Of a stretch of 64,000 nucleotides of DNA, positions 1 through 8,788 are shown piece after piece (position 1 is the first letter of the stretch; every line of letters starts with the position of its first letter). The notes below the pieces were generated by a model. The model made no database searches. It was not told where the DNA came from and was given only the letters and a program-made list of their open reading frames with translations. The stretch comes from Chroococcidiopsis thermalis PCC 7203. GTDB lineage: Bacteria; Cyanobacteriota; Cyanobacteriia; Cyanobacteriales; Chroococcidiopsidaceae. The stretch spans positions 4,824,336 to 4,888,335 of the forward strand of contig NC_019695.1 of NCBI RefSeq assembly GCF_000317125.1. Reading direction: 5' to 3'. The position numbers and the translations under genes were made by a program.

Positions 1-389
1 TGGATATGATTTAAAAGTGCATCGAAATTAATTGGCTTTAGAATAAAACCAAGCGCCCCAGCACCGAATGCTTCAATTGGCTCCACGCAGTCATAGCCTG
101 TAACTAATAAAATTGGAATAAAGGGTAAGTTGACATTTTGGTGGATATGTCGAGTCACCTCCAAGCCATCCATTTCTGGCATCATCACATCCAATAACAC
201 TAAGTGCGGTCGAAAAGTTTCGATTAAGCTAAGGGCTGCGCGACCGCTATCAGCAGTTTCCACTTGATAGCCTTCTTCCTCTAAAAAAGATTGCAGCAGT
301 AAACAGTTGTCGGCAATGTCGTCAACTACTAAAACTCTGTGAATTTGAGGTGTTGGGTTATCGGGTTTATACACGATCGACTCACTCAA
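1..389 (-). CDS. Response regulator, receiver domain (3' end outside window)
   Basis: This is a partial gene: the reading frame runs off the left edge of the window. The visible ~129 residues form a CheY-like receiver domain. The acidic pocket (LVVDD), the phospho-acceptor stretch LLDVMMPEMDG and the LKPI lysine loop are all present, so it should be phosphorylatable. I start it at a TTG (389) that follows an in-frame stop; a GTG at 374 is the alternative. No clear Shine-Dalgarno sequence precedes either. It is divergent from the response regulator/kinase pair at 718-4827 and probably belongs to the same signalling cluster. Whether an output domain follows cannot be seen. Confidence 0.8.
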   Translation of the reverse strand, partial: MSESIVYKPDNPTPQIHRVLVVDDIADNCLLLQSFLEEEGYQVETADSGRAALSLIETFRPHLVLLDVMMPEMDGLEVTRHIHQNVNLPFIPILLVTGYDCVEPIEAFGAGALGFILKPINFDALLNHI

Positions 390-717
390 AAATTAATCAG
401 GTTCGGATTTTTGGGTTAGCACGGTACGTTGTTTGCAGCTCGTGTACACATCATACTAGTCTCTCTATACAAAAATTAGAAGTTTTCTTCAAAATTGCTT
501 CATTTTTATAGATTGTAACTAAAAGGCATATTTTTTGTGTTAAAAAACTATCTATGGTAGTATATTCGACTCAACAAGAGGAAAATTCAAATCTTTTAGC
601 TGCAAGGTAACTTTTTTGCTGAGAAATTTGAGGTTGTACGAGGTAGTTATCGCCAAACCTGCAATTTCTTTCTCGATCTGAAGTGGTAGTTACTCTTTAC
701 TCGAAGCAAGGGTGCTG
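390..717. other. Divergent intergenic region between two response regulators
   Basis: About 330 AT-rich bases separate the divergent genes. I see no open frame with coding character, no convincing RNA and no clean promoter pair. It presumably holds the two divergent promoters. Confidence 0.4.
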
Positions 718-2571
718 ATGAAAATTTTGCTAGTAGAAGACGATCGCTACACGGTAGCAAAAATCATAGAAATACTTGCACAACACCAGTATGTAGTCGA
801 AGTGGCTGCTGATAGCGAAAAGGCAATTCAACTGATGCAGTCTTACGAATATGACCTGCTGATCGCCGATGTGGTTCTGCCTGGATTAGATGGGATCAGT
901 CTGTGTTGCTACCTGCGGGAAAAGAACTATCAATTGCCGATTTTGCTGTTATCTGTGAAAGCTAGTGTCAGCGATCGCGTCTTTGGATTGAATGCAGGCG
1001 CGGACGATTACTTAGTCAAACCCTTCGACTCAGCAGAGTTAGTTGCTCGCGTGGGCGCTTTGCTGCGGCGACGAGAACAATTTGTTTCTCCTGCACTGAC
1101 TTGGGGAGCTTTGCGACTGTTTCCCAATACCCGCAGAGCCACTTGGCAAGGAAAGCCGCTGAATTTAACCGCAAAAGAATTTAGATTACTACAGCTTTTT
1201 TTAGAAAATCCACAACGGATCTTCAGTAAAGACGTAATTTTAGATCGGCTGTGGACGGCGACGGAGTCTGCCAAAGCAGGGACGGTTGCAGCACACATGA
1301 AGGGACTGCGGCAGAAGTTGAAAGCAGCTGGTGTCAAAGTAGAGATAATTGAGACGATCTATGGCGTAGGCTACCAGTTGGGATCTCCACTCGATCTAGA
1401 GCAACCCGTACAAGGCTCGCCTGTATTGCCAATCAAAATCGAACCAAGTCCAGCGCAGCAGGAAGTTATGGCTGTCGCGGCTGAGGTTTTGCAGGAAATT
1501 AGAGCCAGCCTCAATGAGGAGACAGCATTGTTCGAGCAAGTCATTGCCCAATTATCTGCTGGAACGCTGGAACGAGAACTGCGGCGACAAGCTGAAAGAC
1601 ACGCCCATCAATTAGCTGGCTCGTTAGGCTCTCTAGGTTTATCGCAAGGATTTGAAGCGGCACAGCAGATCGAGCTATTACTGCAAGGTGAAATGGCGTT
1701 GCGGCAGACAGCAACACGACAATTACAGTATTTTGTAGAGTTACTCAAGCAAGCTTTGGTCGCAATCCCTATGCCAATTGCCCCAGCTTCACCAAGAATT
1801 GCTTCGGCGCGACTGCTGGTCATAGATGACGATCGCATTCTCGTCAACCAACTACGACTAGCGGCAGTCGCGGCTGGATTCAATCTAGAAATAGCAACGA
1901 CTTTGGCAGATGGTAGAAGGGCGATCGCCCAAAACCCGCCCGATGCCATTTTGTTAGATTTAAGCTTTAATGAAGATACTGAGGATGGACTCAAGCTTTT
2001 AGCAGAACTGGACGAGCAAAACTCTTCCATCCCCGTGTTAGCATTTACCGTGCGCGATAGTTTGACTGACCGGATTGCAGTTACTCGTTTAGGCGGACGC
2101 GCTTTTCTACACAAACCCATTTCCATCAGTGAGGTTTTCAACGCGATCGCTCAGGTCATCGATCCCCCTCCCATTCCAGAAGCTAAAATCCTGGTTGTCG
2201 ATGACGATCCCCAAATTCTAGCAACTTTCGTCGAGCTACTACCTGCTTGGGGGTTGCAAGTGACAACTCTAGCCCAACCGCAACGCTTTTGGGAACTACT
2301 GAGAACCGCAGTGCCAGATCTGCTAGTTTTAAATGTATCTATGCCACAGTTTAGCGGAATTGAACTTTGTCAAGTAGTACGCCATGACCCGCGATGGGAA
2401 AATCTACCAATTCTAATGTTATTAGAGCGAGAAAATGCCGATTTAATTCACCAGATATTTATGGCTGGTGCAGATGACTATATCTGCAAACCGATTGTCG
2501 CACCCGAACTGATAACTCGGCTCTTGAATCGTCTAGAACGCATCCGCTTGCGGCAACAGCCCAGAAGTTGA
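718..2571 (+). CDS. Multidomain response regulator (REC-winged helix-Hpt-REC-REC)
   Basis: The roughly 617-residue protein starts with an OmpR-type regulator: receiver (about 1-115, acceptor motif LLIADVVLPGLDG, KPFD loop), then a winged-helix DNA-binding domain (about 125-225, ending ETIYGVGYQL). A histidine-phosphotransfer-like helical segment follows (RHAHQLAGSLGSLG), then two more receivers. The second keeps the acceptor Asp (ILLDLS); the third has Asn in its place (LLVLNVSMPQ) and is probably not phosphorylatable. I chose ATG 718; an in-frame GTG six bases upstream (712) is possible. The stop lies 18 bp before the histidine kinase at 2590, so the two form an operon. The layout suggests a phosphorelay ending in transcription control; its signal is unknown. 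Confidence 0.88.
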   Translation: MKILLVEDDRYTVAKIIEILAQHQYVVEVAADSEKAIQLMQSYEYDLLIADVVLPGLDGISLCCYLREKNYQLPILLLSVKASVSDRVFGLNAGADDYLVKPFDSAELVARVGALLRRREQFVSPALTWGALRLFPNTRRATWQGKPLNLTAKEFRLLQLFLENPQRIFSKDVILDRLWTATESAKAGTVAAHMKGLRQKLKAAGVKVEIIETIYGVGYQLGSPLDLEQPVQGSPVLPIKIEPSPAQQEVMAVAAEVLQEIRASLNEETALFEQVIAQLSAGTLERELRRQAERHAHQLAGSLGSLGLSQGFEAAQQIELLLQGEMALRQTATRQLQYFVELLKQALVAIPMPIAPASPRIASARLLVIDDDRILVNQLRLAAVAAGFNLEIATTLADGRRAIAQNPPDAILLDLSFNEDTEDGLKLLAELDEQNSSIPVLAFTVRDSLTDRIAVTRLGGRAFLHKPISISEVFNAIAQVIDPPPIPEAKILVVDDDPQILATFVELLPAWGLQVTTLAQPQRFWELLRTAVPDLLVLNVSMPQFSGIELCQVVRHDPRWENLPILMLLERENADLIHQIFMAGADDYICKPIVAPELITRLLNRLERIRLRQQPRS

Positions 2572-2589
2572 GTCAACTCCCTACTCCCT

Positions 2590-4827
2590 ATGAAACTGTC
2601 TGTCCTCAGCAAGATTTCCATCGGCTTTGTGGCGCTATTAACAACAGCCAGCATTACTGGGGCGATCTTGGTACAAATTCCGCTGAGGCAGAACGTAGCA
2701 AGCCGTTGGCTGCAACATACTCATGAGGTGCTGTTGGAACTGGAAACGGTACTCGCAAACATGGCGGATGCCGAAACAGGACAACGGGGCTACTTACTCA
2801 CGGGAGATCGACGTTATTTAGAACCTTATGACGCGGCGATCGCTCAAATTGACGCACAACTCCAGCAACTTAAAGTATCGATCGCGGATAACCCAGAGCA
2901 ACAGCGTCGGTACGAATTGCTTGAACGACAGATCGAGGCAAAACTAGGTTTGATGGCGAAAACTATTGCCTTGCGAAGCAATGAAGGGTTTGAGCCAGCA
3001 GTGCAGGTTATCTTTTCCGGTCAGGGCAAACAGCAAATGGATGCTATTCGTGCTTCGATTAGCGAGATGGAGCAAGAAGAGAATCGATTATTAGAGCGTC
3101 GGATTAGAGATTACCGAGCGATCTCCCAACTGACAACGCAAGCATTTTTAATTCTTTTGTTCCTAAGTTTAGCACTCATTTGTGTCGTTTACTATTTAGT
3201 CAATAGCGATATCACCTCCCGCAAGCGAGCGGAGATCGAAAATCTGCGACTTTTACAGCAGGTGCAGACAGAACGGGGATTGCTGGAAACCGTGCTGCGG
3301 CAAATGCCTGCTGGAGTGATTATTGCCGAAGCTCCTTCTGGTAAGCTGATCCTGGGAAATCAACAAGTAGAGCAGATCTGGCAACATTCTTTCCTGGTTG
3401 CCGATAACGTCGAGCAGTATTGCGAATATAAGGGGTTTCACCAGGACGGGCGACCCTACAATCCGCAAGAGTGGCCCCTAGCTCGATCGATCCTGAGTGG
3501 GGAAGTTGTTATCGAAGAAGAGATCGATTTTTTGGCTGGGGATGGTACGCGGGGGACAATGCTTGTTAGCTCTGCACCCATCCGTAATGCAGCAGGTAAC
3601 GTAACCGCAGGCGTAGTAACTTTTCATGATATCAGCGATCGCCAGCTAGCTGAGAAAGAACTGCGCCGCCGCGAAGCTGAGTTGCGTTTTCTCAACGAAG
3701 CTTTACCCCTAGGCATTTTTAAATTAGATTCTCAAGGAAACTGCACCTACACCAATTCTCGCGCTCAGGAAATTTGTGGCTTTACGCTTGAGGAAGCATT
3801 GGAAACTGGCTGGCGACGGTTTATCCATCCTGATGATACAAGGCAGCTTTGGTCGCAATGGTTGCCAGCAGTGGCAGCGCATCAAGAATTCTGTGGGGAA
3901 GTGCGTTATTTGCATCGGGATGGAACAGTCCGATTTGGTCGAGTTAAGGTAGCGCCGCTCTTTTCCCGTAGTGAGGCGATCGGTTATGTTGGCACGATCG
4001 AAGATATCACCGAAATTCGTGCCATAGAAAAAATGAAAAGCGAGTTTATCTCTGTTGTCAGCCACGAATTACGCACGCCTTTAGCTTCAATTCGCGGTGC
4101 TGTCGGGTTACTTTCTGCCGGACTACTGCTCAACGAGCCAGAAACAGCCCAAGAAATGTTAGAAATTGCCTCGCTTGATACAGAACGCTTGATACGTTTG
4201 GTGAATGACATTCTCGACTTAGAGCGGCTAGAATCCAACAAACTGACTTTAGTTAAACGGTGGTGCGATGCTGCTGCAACTATGCGCCAAGCTGTCGAAA
4301 GCCTCCAACCTGTTGCAGAAGAGAACGAAATTACACTGTCCTTGTCACCGCTATCGATGCGAATTTACATCGATCCCGACCGGATAATTCAAATTCTAGT
4401 TAATTTATTAAGCAACGCGATCGAGTTCTCGCCCCCAGGTGCAACGGTTTGGTTGAGTGCAGAACTGGGAAGTGGGGAGTGGGGAGTGGGGAGTGGGGAC
4501 AAGGGAGATGGGGAGACTGGGGGAGTTGGGGGAGAAAACACAACCACCAATTACCAATTACCAATTACTAATTACCAATCACCAACTCCCGAACTTTTAT
4601 TTACCGTCAAAGATACTGGACGCGGTATTCCTGCTGATAAATTAGAAACTATCTTTGAACGGTTTGAGCAGGTTGATGCATCAGACTCTCGGCAAAGAGG
4701 CGGGACAGGTTTGGGTCTAGCCATTTGTCGCACGATCGCGCAACTACACGGCGGGCAGATCTGGGCTGAAAGCGTTTTAGGACAGGGCAGCACATTCTAC
4801 TTTACAATCCCACTGGTTCAAGAGTAA
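2590..4827 (+). CDS. Sensor histidine kinase, CHASE3-PAS-PAS-HisKA-HATPase
   Basis: The 745-residue membrane kinase has an N-terminal transmembrane helix, a periplasmic CHASE3 domain (DAETGQRGYLLTG near residues 58-70), a second helix near 180-200, two PAS domains (about 230-350 and 365-475), an H-box (SHELRTPLASIRG, His near 493) and a C-terminal ATPase with N-box, DTGRGIP and GGTGLGLAI. It should autophosphorylate on the H-box His and probably feeds the adjacent regulator. The odd feature is about 41 Gly/Ser/Asn/Tyr-rich residues between the N and G1 boxes. They are the in-frame translation of short tandem repeats normally found between genes. The frame stays open, but activity may be affected. 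Confidence 0.9.
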   Translation: MKLSVLSKISIGFVALLTTASITGAILVQIPLRQNVASRWLQHTHEVLLELETVLANMADAETGQRGYLLTGDRRYLEPYDAAIAQIDAQLQQLKVSIADNPEQQRRYELLERQIEAKLGLMAKTIALRSNEGFEPAVQVIFSGQGKQQMDAIRASISEMEQEENRLLERRIRDYRAISQLTTQAFLILLFLSLALICVVYYLVNSDITSRKRAEIENLRLLQQVQTERGLLETVLRQMPAGVIIAEAPSGKLILGNQQVEQIWQHSFLVADNVEQYCEYKGFHQDGRPYNPQEWPLARSILSGEVVIEEEIDFLAGDGTRGTMLVSSAPIRNAAGNVTAGVVTFHDISDRQLAEKELRRREAELRFLNEALPLGIFKLDSQGNCTYTNSRAQEICGFTLEEALETGWRRFIHPDDTRQLWSQWLPAVAAHQEFCGEVRYLHRDGTVRFGRVKVAPLFSRSEAIGYVGTIEDITEIRAIEKMKSEFISVVSHELRTPLASIRGAVGLLSAGLLLNEPETAQEMLEIASLDTERLIRLVNDILDLERLESNKLTLVKRWCDAAATMRQAVESLQPVAEENEITLSLSPLSMRIYIDPDRIIQILVNLLSNAIEFSPPGATVWLSAELGSGEWGVGSGDKGDGETGGVGGENTTTNYQLPITNYQSPTPELLFTVKDTGRGIPADKLETIFERFEQVDASDSRQRGGTGLGLAICRTIAQLHGGQIWAESVLGQGSTFYFTIPLVQE
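4467..4590 (+). repeat. Short tandem repeats inserted in-frame in the kinase ATPase domain
   Basis: GGGGAGT-type heptamers are followed by CCAATTA-type heptamers. The same repeat classes lie between genes elsewhere in this window (for example 29911-29973). Here they add about 41 codons without breaking the frame. Confidence 0.85.
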
Positions 4828-4975
4828 GGGCGGTCGCGATTTCGCTGTAGCAAAAAGTGCCTATTAGAACTTGCTGTATTTAGTCCGCGCGACAGAGAAA
4901 AACGGGCGATCGATACTATTAATCTTGAGAACAAATTAATTGTGATAGCAATTCTCGATTGTGTGGATGACATTT

Positions 4976-5004
4976 GTAGGGGCGCTTTCTCTGTGCGCCC
5001 CTAC
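4976..5004. repeat. Palindromic repeat GTAGGGGCG...CGCCCCTAC
   Basis: A nine-base inverted repeat (GTAGGGGCG / CGCCCCTAC) with an 11-base loop lies downstream of the kinase gene. A close relative follows apcC at 52756-52785. It could end kinase transcription, but it lacks a T-run. Confidence 0.7.
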
Positions 5005-5114
5005 CAGGCGTATATTTCACCCAATTGAAAACCGCTGTGAGAACAATTTGTCATCTCCAGCAAGTAAAGATCCCCAACCACCCACTACCTCCCCACTCCC
5101 CACTCCCTATTCAA

Positions 5115-5495
5115 ATGCCATCCAAACGCATTCTTCTAATTGACGATGAACAACGCCTTTCTAGAGTGATTGAGACGTGTTTGAGAAAACTAGGAGGTTG
5201 GACAGTATTAACGGCACAATCGGGCAGCGAGGGTTTGCAAAAGGCACAGACCCAACAGCCCGATGCCATTTTGTTAGATGTAATGATGCCCGATCTAGAT
5301 GGAATTGCTTTGTTTCGGGAGCTACAAGAGAATCCAGCTACTCAAGCGATTCCTGTAATTTTGCTAACTGCCAAAGTACAGCCTGTTGACCGTGAAAGCT
5401 ACGCTCGCTTGGGTGTTGTTGGAACGATCGCTAAACCTTTCGATCCATTACAGCTAGCAAATCAGATTGCTGAGACTCTGGGTTGGCAAATTTAG
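5115..5495 (+). CDS. Single-domain response regulator
   Basis: The 126-residue protein is one receiver domain: acidic pair IDDEQ near the N terminus, acceptor site [12 protein letters not shown], threonine switch ILLTAK and lysine loop AKPFDP. No output domain follows, so it acts by protein contact or in a phosphorelay. I chose ATG 5115 because homology-like sequence ([10 protein letters not shown]) begins there. The DNA just before it is a CCCCACT-type tandem repeat with no Shine-Dalgarno sequence, and an ATG at 5025 would add non-domain residues. It lies downstream of the kinase 2590-4827 on the same strand, and its 3' end nearly touches a decayed kinase on the other strand. Confidence 0.88.
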   Translation: MPSKRILLIDDEQRLSRVIETCLRKLGGWTVLTAQSGSEGLQKAQTQQPDAILLDVMMPDLDGIALFRELQENPATQAIPVILLTAKVQPVDRESYARLGVVGTIAKPFDPLQLANQIAETLGWQI

Positions 5496-5527
5496 CTTCA
5501 TCGAATATGACAAGAAAACGATCGCAT

Positions 5528-5930
5528 CTAAGCGAGCGGGAGTTGAATTTGAAAAGTAGAACCTTGTTCGCAGACACTTTTGATTAATATAACCGCCGTG
5601 AGCGCGAACGATCTGCTGGGCGATCGCTAAACCCAATCCAAAACCGCCAGTTTTGCGCGATCGCTTGGGATCGACACGACAAAAGCGATCGAAGATATAG
5701 GGTAAATCTGATTCGGGAATGCCGATGCCCCTATCCTCAACTGCGATCGCGGCTCGATCGAAACGAGTAAACAGTCGCAATTGCACGCTACCGCCCACTG
5801 GGGTGTACTTAAAGGCGTTACTCAGCAGATTCATCACTGCCTGAGGTGAAACGTTGGAGTTGTTCGTAACTTTCTCGAATCGGTTGCATTGCTGCTCCTG
5901 CCAAAAACCAACCTGCATCTTCCAGCTCAT
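5528..5930 (-). pseudogene. Decayed histidine kinase, ATPase-domain relic
   Basis: The frame holds the N-box ([12 protein letters not shown]), G1 box (VEDRGIGIP), F-box (IFDRFCRVD) and G2 box ([14 protein letters not shown]) of a kinase ATPase domain. Nothing kinase-like precedes the N-box: there is no H-box or sensor. After RAHGGYI the typical ending continues in another frame ([15 protein letters not shown], stop at 5528-5530), which indicates a single-base frameshift near 5585. Both losses argue for a pseudogene. The frame reading through the shift would add a foreign tail as far as 5454, overlapping the convergent regulator gene. Confidence 0.72.
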
Positions 5931-6070
5931 CTAAAGCGGCATATCCTCCACTAGTCAGATTCTCAAAACTACCCTCTAGGGAAATACTGATACAAGCAGT
6001 ACCCAGTTCAATCGTTACAACACCCACCAAATTGACTCGTGACTTCACCTAGCTGAGCCGAATCGTACCT

Positions 6071-6667
6071 ATGTTTCACTGGTTGCTCAAACTTCCTAGT
6101 TTCAGGTTAGGATTTCTGCTACCGCTACCGCTACTCCTAATGGCTTTTGGGCTGTTTGGCGAACAACTCACAAACAATGTGCTAAGCCTTTCCTTTGTGG
6201 GGTTAGATAAGCTACAAGCTGAGAATTCTCATTTACAAGTACAGCTACCAATTAAGGCAACAGTAGTCAAAGCCGAAATCGAGAAAGAATTAGAGTTGAC
6301 TGAAGTTGAGATTGAAACTACCAAATCCCCACTCAAGAAATTGATATTTGCATTTCCCACTGTAGACTCAAACGCGCTTCAAACTATACTCGCTCGTGAA
6401 CTGGGCTTCTCCTCTCAAGCCGGATTGCAATCTGGCACGCAAATTCAGGGACAACTTAAATTCAGCGTGCAAGGAATTTTAGCTCAGATTGACAAAAAAC
6501 AGGGAGCAACTAAAATCGAAATCAAAACTATTGATGCCGCTCTTAAACAATTAGAATTGGAGTTTCCAACTACAGATATCGAGCGGTTAAAAGCTACTCT
6601 AGCTCAAGAACTAAAACTATCTCGTCAAGAAATACGAATGTTAGTCAGCTATCGAATCGTTGAATAG
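6071..6667 (+). CDS. Hypothetical exported or anchored protein with two internal repeats
   Basis: I do not recognise this 198-residue protein. Residues 1-30 contain a hydrophobic stretch (LGFLLPLPLLLMAFGLFG) that could be a signal peptide or anchor. The rest is charged and contains an internal duplication: LKKLIFAFPTVDSNALQTI and, about 80 residues later, LKQLELEFPTTDIERLKAT, each followed by LA-x-EL. The spacing suggests two copies of a small alpha/beta unit. ATG 6071 is preferred because the hydrophobic segment follows at once. The gene stands alone on its strand, with a decayed kinase upstream and remnants downstream. No function can be assigned. Confidence 0.6.
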   Translation: MFHWLLKLPSFRLGFLLPLPLLLMAFGLFGEQLTNNVLSLSFVGLDKLQAENSHLQVQLPIKATVVKAEIEKELELTEVEIETTKSPLKKLIFAFPTVDSNALQTILARELGFSSQAGLQSGTQIQGQLKFSVQGILAQIDKKQGATKIEIKTIDAALKQLELEFPTTDIERLKATLAQELKLSRQEIRMLVSYRIVE

Positions 6668-6899
6668 GAGCCAGGAGCCGTGATGCCAGTCGTCAGGAGA
6701 AATACTCTCGGTGAGATTCAAACTCCTCTTCATATTTGTCAGCGGGCGGTGCGTGAATGCGATTCACGCATTAAGCCGCGTAGCACCAAACTCATTGATT
6801 TGGCTCAGTTCTTGTACCCCTCAAGTCAATCGCCGTGTCGTACAGTAGCCATTTCTGACTCCCGACTTCTGACTCCTGACTCCTCTTTAGTATCTGCTA

Positions 6900-7121
6900 C
6901 TAGGGAAAATATTTAAATCCACGACTTCGCCAAATACTAATCCCGTTCCTAGGAACAGTTTGCAAATAAAAGTCTCGCCAAGGTATGTAACTTAAATTGA
7001 AACAGACCAAGATTAAATTGATTAAACCAATAATGGCTATAGCTTTTTCTAGCCAGCACCAGCGGCGACCAGAACGATTGTTTGTAATTATTTGGCGGAC
7101 ATAGCAAAGCAGAATGAGTTT
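6900..7121 (-). pseudogene. Remnant of a small cyanobacterial membrane protein
   Basis: A 73-codon frame has a stop (TGA 7122-7124) immediately upstream and no ATG, GTG or TTG near its beginning. It encodes a hydrophobic helix followed by NLSYIPWRDFYLQTVP, which resembles the LSY-P-RDFYL motif I recall from a family of cyanobacterial membrane proteins. Past the motif the usual continuation is missing and the frame ends after about 20 residues. I read it as a 5'- and 3'-truncated relic. It abuts the micro-ORF ending at 7126. An ATT start is possible but would be exceptional. Confidence 0.4.
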
Positions 7122-7125
7122 TCAC

Positions 7126-7299
7126 TTAACTATTGCTATACATATTGTTAATAGCAATCCATTTTTCTACACTGTTTATCTCCGAGTTAGTTCCCTGTTC
7201 TGAACCAGGACGATATTGCAACCAAGCAAACATGGCTGCACTAACAACCAGAATAAAGGCAATTCCAGTAACTAGCTGAAGCATGATACTGTAACGCAT
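7126..7299 (-). CDS. Putative 57-residue single-helix membrane protein
   Basis: A short frame from ATG 7297-7299 to TAA 7126-7128 encodes 57 residues. Residues 6-27 form one strong transmembrane helix (MLQLVTGIAFILVVSAAMFA), followed by a polar Asn/Ser-rich tail. No clear Shine-Dalgarno sequence is visible, and a TAATTGG-type tandem repeat lies upstream. The sharp hydrophobic/polar division favours a real gene, but there is no family match I can name. It is separated from the flavocytochrome gene by repeats and may itself be a fragment. Confidence 0.4.
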   Translation of the reverse strand: MRYSIMLQLVTGIAFILVVSAAMFAWLQYRPGSEQGTNSEINSVEKWIAINNMYSNS

Positions 7300-7431
7300 G
7301 ACAAAAGTGGTAATTGGTAATTAGTAATTAGTAATTGGTAGTTGTAGTTACTACCGGTTTGACTTTTAACTTTTACGCGGCTAATATTGGCGAAGACGCT
7401 TCGCCAATCGCCCGCTTAACTTTTGACTTTT

Positions 7432-8775
7432 TCAAACAAGATTGTAATGTTCCATATGAACGTGAGTTACGGGTACATCTAGATCGTGCAGAGCTTGCTC
7501 GACTTGATCCATCATTTTTGGTGCAGCACAAATAAAATAATTGCGCGTAGCTGGACGTTTAGGAATGTAGCGTTTTAATAGCTCTTTATCTACATATCCC
7601 GATTCTCCCGACCAATTATCGGGCGGTTCTCTTAGAACGTGGATGACTGTTAGATCTAATCTGTCTTTGAGTGCTTCAATTTCTTCGCGATAGGTAATAT
7701 CCTCCCTAGTCTTGCTGGAATAGATTAAAGTTAACGGTCGTTCGTCATTGCGATCGGCTAGAGTCAGGAGTATGCTGTAAATTGGTGTAATGCCAATTCC
7801 ACCAGCAATGAAGATAAACCCTGCTGTATTCTCGTAGCGATCGCTAGTAAAAACACCGTAGGGACCATCAAGAAAGGCTTTAGTGCCAGGTTTGACATCT
7901 TTGATTGTCTTGGTAAAATCTCCTAATGCCTTAATCCCAAATTCGATGCGATCGGGCTTTTCCGCACTCGAAGCAAAGGAAAACGGGTGTTCCCGCATCC
8001 GAAACGGTGAAATTTGCAAGGTAATCCAAGCAAATTGACCTGGTTGAAAATGCAATCCTTCATGTCCTCTAGGACGCAGTACCAAATTCCAAACGTCGCC
8101 TCTTTGGGGAGTGACTGTTTCTACCAAGTAAGGCTTTCTCAACATCATCCAAGGTTTCACCAAGCGGATATAAACCAACAGCCACAAGGCGACAAGAGCA
8201 ATTCCACCCCAAAGAACTGCTTTCCAGAACAAGCTGAGATAGTAACTCACACCAAGAGCATGTGCTAGACCGAAACCAACTGCAAGAACTGCCATAATTC
8301 CATGCAGAATCCGCCAAGGCTCGTAAGGTATGTTGAGTTGCTTGCGCCAGATAGAAGTGACAATCAGCACGATCAAAGCCAGCGTTCCGATAACGGCAAA
8401 TCTAGCTCGCCAGGGAGCCTGAAAAAAGTTAAGAAGTTGTAATGTCTCCGGCTGGTCGATAAACAAAATCACCGGATGCAGCAGAATAAAACCGAAAGCA
8501 ACGATAGAAGTATAGCGATGAAATTGGAGGATCAGGTCAACTCCATAAGAAGCTTCCACACAGTTAATACGGGCAGTTAAGGCGAATTGCAGCACCATCA
8601 TTGCTAACCCGATGAAACCGAGAGCGACAGAAAACTCAATCCAAAAAGTTCGCGTGTCGCTGGGTGTGGGAGGGTAGAACAGCAGAATCAGTAGAGGTAA
8701 AACCGTGAGTAACAGATATAGCCCAATCCATGAGACTCCGATCGTCAATGGATTTTTCATTAATAAGCTTCGCAT
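7432..8775 (-). CDS. Ferric-reductase-like transmembrane flavocytochrome (NOX/FRE type)
   Basis: The 447-residue protein combines a ferric-reductase-like membrane domain (about 1-220, six helices) with a ferredoxin-reductase-type module. Paired histidines in the helices (QFHRYTS...LLHP and ILHG...LAHALG) look like bis-His haem ligands. The cytosolic half has the FAD motif REHPFSFAS and the NAD(P)-binding motif GGIGITPIYSIL. Family members move electrons from NAD(P)H via FAD and haem across the membrane to ferric iron, oxygen or another acceptor. The start follows AGGAG by ten bases. It begins 13 bp after the superoxide dismutase stop, so the two are co-transcribed: either the dismutase clears superoxide made by this enzyme, or both serve metal/oxidant handling. 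The acceptor is inferred. Confidence 0.85.
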   Translation of the reverse strand: MRSLLMKNPLTIGVSWIGLYLLLTVLPLLILLFYPPTPSDTRTFWIEFSVALGFIGLAMMVLQFALTARINCVEASYGVDLILQFHRYTSIVAFGFILLHPVILFIDQPETLQLLNFFQAPWRARFAVIGTLALIVLIVTSIWRKQLNIPYEPWRILHGIMAVLAVGFGLAHALGVSYYLSLFWKAVLWGGIALVALWLLVYIRLVKPWMMLRKPYLVETVTPQRGDVWNLVLRPRGHEGLHFQPGQFAWITLQISPFRMREHPFSFASSAEKPDRIEFGIKALGDFTKTIKDVKPGTKAFLDGPYGVFTSDRYENTAGFIFIAGGIGITPIYSILLTLADRNDERPLTLIYSSKTREDITYREEIEALKDRLDLTVIHVLREPPDNWSGESGYVDKELLKRYIPKRPATRNYFICAAPKMMDQVEQALHDLDVPVTHVHMEHYNLV

Positions 8776-8788
8776 TGGGATCTGACTC

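Noticed and set aside
6680-6916. 78-codon plus-strand open frame after the hypothetical gene
   Set aside because: It crosses GACTCCTGACT tandem repeats and has no protein-like pattern; a relic on the opposite strand overlaps its end.
7133-7165. Another TATAGCAATCC element from ATTGCTATA and TAGCAATCC
   Set aside because: The two blocks are only about 20 bases apart with no element between them and lie within the small membrane ORF.
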